Assembly (NCBI GenBank): GCA_030686995.1
Contig: CM060698.1
Coordinates: 144,975,106-145,039,105 of the forward strand
DNA from: Artemisia argyi
Lineage: Eukaryota; Streptophyta; Magnoliopsida; Asterales; Asteraceae
DNA: 64,000 bases
Direction of reading: 5' to 3'
Below, one piece after another: positions 60,233-64,000 of the stretch. Every line of letters begins with the position of its first letter. Within the stretch, counting starts at the first letter, position 1. A model generated the notes under the pieces. That model was not told the DNA's origin, searched no databases, and was given only the letters and a program-made list of their open reading frames with translations. A program made the translations under genes and the position numbers.

Positions 60233-60909
60233 TTAGTTCTGGGAGGAATTAATGTTAGCATAAATGCTTACCCATTAATTGTACGAAATAACATTTACTC
60301 CATTACAACATTCTTTTATATAGGCAAACTCGATGTAGATACCCGTGAGATAATATTGATGTGTCAAGCATCAAAATAGGGAGATACATTAGTATCTTAC
60401 TGTATTAAATGATTCTATTCTTGACACAAATCCAACGGGTACAATTTTGACTTTTTATTTTATTATTTTTTTTTTATAACCAACTCTTACATAGCATTTA
60501 GTATATTGTAATCAAGTGATAATGAAAAAGGTTATTACGGTGGAATGAAAAAATCTTGTTTCTTTACACATTTACAATGTAATGATATATTGCAAAGAAT
60601 CACTCATTACACCAAAAACTATTATTTTCATTCTTTAAGGGTCATTTCCTTTTTTTTTCCTTACATCTTGTAATGGAATAAAAATTACATAAAAGTCCAT
60701 CATTAACTAACCACATTATATAAAATTCATATCATAAATGGTCATTTTAGTTTTTTCTTATCGATTCCATTATTTCATATCTTACCAAACAAACATGATT
60801 AATAACGGTAATAATTATTACATTGCGTCATTCATAACATTACATCGTTTATTCAATTCATTTGATATTTCATTCCGTCTTACCAAATGAACACTTATAC
60901 TTTATTGAC

Positions 60910-60910
<1 letters not shown>

Positions 60911-60970
<60 letters not shown>
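60911..60970. repeat. (TTA)n microsatellite
   Basis: About 20 perfect trinucleotide units. A (TTTA)n run follows at 61020-61042. Confidence 0.97.
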
Positions 60971-61064
60971 AGTTCAGAATGTCTGTGTTGTTGAGGAGAT
61001 CGGGGGTGTCATGAACCTCTTTATTTATTTATTTATTTATTTTACTTTATTGTTTTAACCAGCT

Positions 61065-61285
61065 GCCTAGCGCTGTTGGCCACAAGCTACCTTCAAAGCC
61101 TGGACGAGCCATGTGATGTCTTGATCCAACAAAAGACGCGAGTTCGAATCCGTTCCGCAGCATGATTGGGTATTGGGTGGAGGTATTTCACGTGCATAAA
61201 ACCTTTGATGGGTAAGGTTGATAGGTACCATTATGGTACATAGATTTGTTGTGTCCCTGTCAATCTACATTTTTTTTTTATCCAA
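61065..61285 (+). mobile_element. tRNA-derived SINE-like element
   Basis: GCGAGTTCGAATCCG at 61138-61152 is a good polymerase III B box. CTAGCGCTGTTGGCC (about 61067) may be a weak A box. The stretch ends in a T-rich tract at 61271-61281. No cloverleaf of a functional tRNA can be folded by eye. Confidence 0.4.
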
Positions 61286-61536
61286 CTTTATTTATTTTTT
61301 TGAACAACAATTTTATATTAAAAAATTTAGCAAATAGCTAGACGATATAAACCAAACAATAACAAAAGATAACCCTACCAAATTACCTAAAAAAGCACTC
61401 GGTTACAACCACAACAAAACCACCTAAAGTACACCACGCTTTCAATAAAACCAAACATTAGTAAAAAGACACCGAAAAACAATAACTCCTTGATCAAACA
61501 AATTAAGACGCCGTTTAACGAAGCAATTTGAGTGCC
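61286..61536. other. Intergenic, nothing recognised
   Basis: A-rich DNA without a frame or repeat that I can assign. Confidence 0.4.
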
Positions 61537-61839
61537 TTAGTTGATCTTATTATCTTCTTCTTCAAGCAGGTCTTTTTTTCTTTCCAATTGATGGATTGAA
61601 CCTTTTAGAGAACTTGAGTGAGGTTGTTTAAAGCTACTTGTTTGAGGTGGGATGAAAGTTTCAAATCCGTCATGAATTTCTTTGATAGACATGTTTGGAC
61701 GAAGCGTGCGAGAATATAGAACTATCTTTTCCAAATCCAATTTAGATGGCTTAAGTTTAAGCTTAGTATTCACCTCATCACACTTAAATGACGCCTCCTT
61801 TTCTTTTGTACTATCACACTTATGATCAAGGGGTGTCAT
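61537..61839 (-). CDS. Unrecognised 100-codon frame, possibly a gene fragment
   Basis: Encodes a charged, Lys/Glu-rich polypeptide, MTPLDHKCDSTKEKEASF..., with LKPSKLDLEKIVLYSRTLRP and a C-terminal acidic helix ERKKDLLEEEDNKIN. The mixed amino-acid composition is unlike the repeat-driven frames nearby. No domain, signal peptide or membrane segment is visible. It may be an exon of a decayed gene or of a transposable element. Expression evidence would be needed to keep it. Confidence 0.25.
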   Translation of the reverse strand: MTPLDHKCDSTKEKEASFKCDEVNTKLKLKPSKLDLEKIVLYSRTLRPNMSIKEIHDGFETFIPPQTSSFKQPHSSSLKGSIHQLERKKDLLEEEDNKIN

Positions 61840-62087
61840 GAGCTATTCACTGACTTCATCATCTTCTTTCAGGTTCAGGATTCACTTTGTTGAGTTCCAC
61901 TTCAAGAAGTAGAGAGACTTTCTTTTGTCTCTGAAGAATTCTTGAAGATGATTCTCTGAATGCTTTATCAATCATGGACTTCATTTACACTTATGGTATT
62001 GCATGTATGTTTAGATCTTAGTCGAGGATTTATTAGGCTCTGGATTGACCGAACAATTTAGTCAACCAAAATTATACAAGACAATTA

Positions 62088-62342
62088 CTCTTTTCGTCCT
62101 ATAATTATAGTTCACTGTTGACTTTCTAAGTCATCGTTTTGCAGCTTTGACCTTATATATTTTTATTTGTGTTATATAATACTTGATACAAATTATACCA
62201 ATGGAAAATATATTTAAAACTCAATTCATTCATATATTTTGCATCAAGTAATATATAACACAAATAAAAATGTTTAAGGTTAAAGTTAAAAAATAAAGAC
62301 TTCAAAAGTTAACAGTGGATTATAATTATTGGACGGAGAAAA
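62088..62342. mobile_element. Stowaway-like MITE, 255 bp
   Basis: Ends CTCTTTTCGTCCTATAATT and TATTGGACGGAGAAAA flanked by TA (62086-62087, 62343-62344). Inverted similarity extends inward through TATAGTTCACTGTTGAC/GTTAACAGTGGATTATA. Both halves carry TATTACTTGATRCA-type motifs. Confidence 0.75.
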
Positions 62343-62344
62343 TA

Positions 62345-62948
62345 TCTTTTTTCTTTCTCTAGTTATATTGGTTTTGATGTCTTGTACTTGTAACATGTTT
62401 GTTTTATTCAAAAGATGACTTCTCTACTCTTTCTATTTCATTGAGATGTTAATATTTGGTTGTCCAAAATTATTCATGATTGAATCCAGAATTTACATGT
62501 GTATGAAGAACACGTGATTTTAAGAAACAAAACATTCGTGCAATTTGATACCTGTTTTACCCCGAAAAATATCGTCTAAAATTCCTTTTTTCACATGTAG
62601 TTTACAATAACTCTTTTTACTTTGCTGTAAAGTTATATACAACGGAGATAATCTCATAAAAAGGAGTCACTGCGAAAAAAAGTCGTATCATTAGGTGCAA
62701 TAACATATGACTTGTGATGTTTATACACGACAGTTCCTTAGAATGCACGTTTCATAGTCACAAAAACAAATTAACACTGGCACGCAACTGTATCATTATT
62801 CGATATGCCATTAATTTGATCATTCGATGCACCAAAAGTATGTTGCATGGTCGATATCTTGTGACTAGTGATCGAGTAGTGACATTCTGTTACACAAATG
62901 ATTATAAATACACAAACTATCATTGTTGCTCATTGTATCATCTAAAAT
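62345..62948 (+). promoter_or_regulatory. Upstream region of the PQQ-propeller gene
   Basis: Contains a TATA-like GTTATATACA at about 62629, roughly 310 bp before the ATG. No other site is assignable. The frame 62714-62974 overlaps the start of exon 1 in another phase and is not called. Confidence 0.3.
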
Positions 62949-64000
62949 ATGTCATTGTATGGGAATCTTGCTAGCGTTATCATCCCAATCTGGCTACTCA
63001 TACTGGTGCAATATGCAGCTACTGATGTAAATTTCACGATGTTGCTAATTTTTATTTTGTTTTAATTTGTTATATAAGGTTCGTAAATTAGTTGTGTGTT
63101 GCTTTTGTTTTGATTTGTTTTGGTATTTTAGTGGGTGAATCATGGAAGAGATATAACAAATGGGAGGTACGCAAGGGACCAATTTATGATCAACCCTTCA
63201 ACGGTTCACAAACTCAAGTTAAGGTGGAAATTCTTAACAGGAGTCGACACAACAGCGACGCCAGCTGTCGCAGATGGAGTGGTGTACTTCCCGGCTTGGA
63301 ATGGATTTTTGTATGCAGTGAATGCTTTCACTGGTGATCTGATATGGAAACAAAATCTTACTCAACTAACTGGCTTGTCTGGAACAGGAGTGATTGTTAA
63401 TGTAACTGTCGCAAGAGCCACTCCAGTTGTTGCACGTGATCTTTTGATTGTAGGAATATATGGACCTGCTGTTTGTATCGCTGTTAGTCGTCTCACAGGT
63501 CAGCTCGTTTGGTCAACTACAATTGATCCTCGTCCTCTCGCTCTCATCACAGCATCCGGAACCATTTATTCCAGGTCAGTTGACTAGAGCAGTCGGTAAA
63601 AGTTCTTCACTGTCGCTAATTAAGCTTAACAATCCCAATTCGTTGCTAAATTCCCATCAGTATGAGATTAGTAGTGATGTGAATATACAAATTTTGGGCT
63701 GATTTCTTTTAGATATTTTGTAGGGGATTTTACGTGGGAATATCATCATTGGAAGAAACACTACCTGCTGGCAAGTGCTGTACGTTTCGAGGAAGCATTG
63801 TGATGCTCGACACTCGATCAGGAGCGATCCAATGGCAGACATACACGGTTCCTGATAATGGTGGTCAGCTCAATGGTTATTCAGGTGGAGCCGTATGGGG
63901 AAGCAGCCCAGCCATCGATGTTTCTAGGAGAACCGTTTATGTGGCAACCGGAAACCTTTACACTGCCCCGCCCGAAGTTTTAGCATGTCAAGAGAAGCAA
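62949..64000 (+). CDS. Polyvinyl-alcohol-dehydrogenase-like PQQ beta-propeller protein, 5' part
   Basis: Partial gene, cut by the window end after 266 codons. Exons 62949-63026, 63132-63574 and 63724-64000 (continuing), with GT-AG borders and matching phases. Residues 1-24 form a signal peptide (VIIPIWLLILVQYAAT), so the protein is probably secreted or apoplastic. WVNHGRD opens the mature part. Blade motifs of the quinoprotein propeller, ending in Gly-x-x-x-Trp, are seen at AVNAFTGDLIW (88-98), AVSRLTGQLVW (143-153) and MLDTRSGAIQW (201-211). RATPVV, GIYGPAV, KCCTFRGS, VWGSSPAIDV and VYVATGNLY are strongly conserved in plant proteins of this type. Bacterial relatives oxidise alcohols with PQQ; the plant substrate is unknown to me. 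All exons are open, so the gene looks intact as far as visible. Confidence 0.9.

Larger units (their letters stand above)
58995..60895. mobile_element. Possible ~1.9-kb terminal-inverted-repeat element hosting nested MITEs
   Basis: TTTGGTTAGACGGAAT near 59000 is matched by ATTCCGTCTTACCAAA near 60874 in inverted orientation, with AATGGAAT/ATTCCATT motifs inside both. No clean TSD. The Harbinger MITE 59716-60232 lies within. The frame 59006-59314 has no domain. Confidence 0.4.

Noticed and set aside
61138..61152. Functional tRNA gene
   Set aside because: A B-box-like motif is present, but no full acceptor stem, anticodon arm or proper A box could be folded. A SINE is more likely.

Overview
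This is a plant nuclear window: AT-rich, intron-containing genes separated by large amounts of transposable-element (TE) DNA. The mix of retroelements, in particular an Athila-type element and a polyprotein tail that I recall from daisy-family genomes, suggests a eudicot, probably Asteraceae. That placement is an inference from memory, not a database result.

Only a few real genes are present. (1) 6174-9241 (+): an intact five-exon receptor-like cytoplasmic kinase of subfamily VII (PBL/APK2-like, 412 aa). (2) 34319-35820, 50606-51964 and 53673-55129 (all -): three tandem paralogues of an IRT1-like ZIP metal transporter. The outer two are intact (349 aa each). The middle one has lost its third-exon membrane segments and several metal-site residues. 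(3) 62949-64000 (+): the 5' part of a polyvinyl-alcohol-dehydrogenase-like PQQ beta-propeller gene that runs off the window. No tRNA, rRNA or CRISPR was seen.

Layout. 1-6.1 kb: a field of small DNA transposons (MULE, hAT, Harbinger, Stowaway), several with exact target-site duplications (TSDs). 6.2-9.2 kb: kinase gene. 9.3-28.8 kb: a nested retroelement pile. A dead LINE lies in two pieces (9.35-11.6 and 28.4-28.8 kb) that bracket a minus-strand LTR element. That element's open frame is in turn broken by a 7.7 kb non-autonomous Athila-type element (TSD GGTAA) and by a 4.4 kb giant solo LTR (TSD GTCAC). The host frame reads straight across both insertion points once one TSD copy is removed. 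28.8-34.3 kb: Helitron-like end, hAT MITE, microsatellites, no gene. 34.3-55.1 kb: the ZIP array, with duplicated flanking blocks, a fragment of the kinase 3' end and a relic ZIP promoter. These suggest that the duplicated unit once ran from the kinase 3' end through ZIP and its upstream block. A second giant solo LTR (41.2-45.5 kb, TSD CTAAC), a TTTTATACG minisatellite and a CACTA/hAT nest lie inside the array. 55.1-62.9 kb: LINE ORF1-like retrocopy, Harbinger MITEs nested in one another, SINE-like and Stowaway-like elements.

The genes do not form a pathway. The ZIP copies probably take up divalent metals (Fe/Zn/Mn) at a cell membrane; the kinase is a membrane-anchored signalling protein. 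I found no clear candidate for an entirely new molecular system. The most informative signals are the ZIP duplication history, the palindrome clusters in the LTR promoters, and the paired giant solo LTRs with a conserved terminal hairpin.
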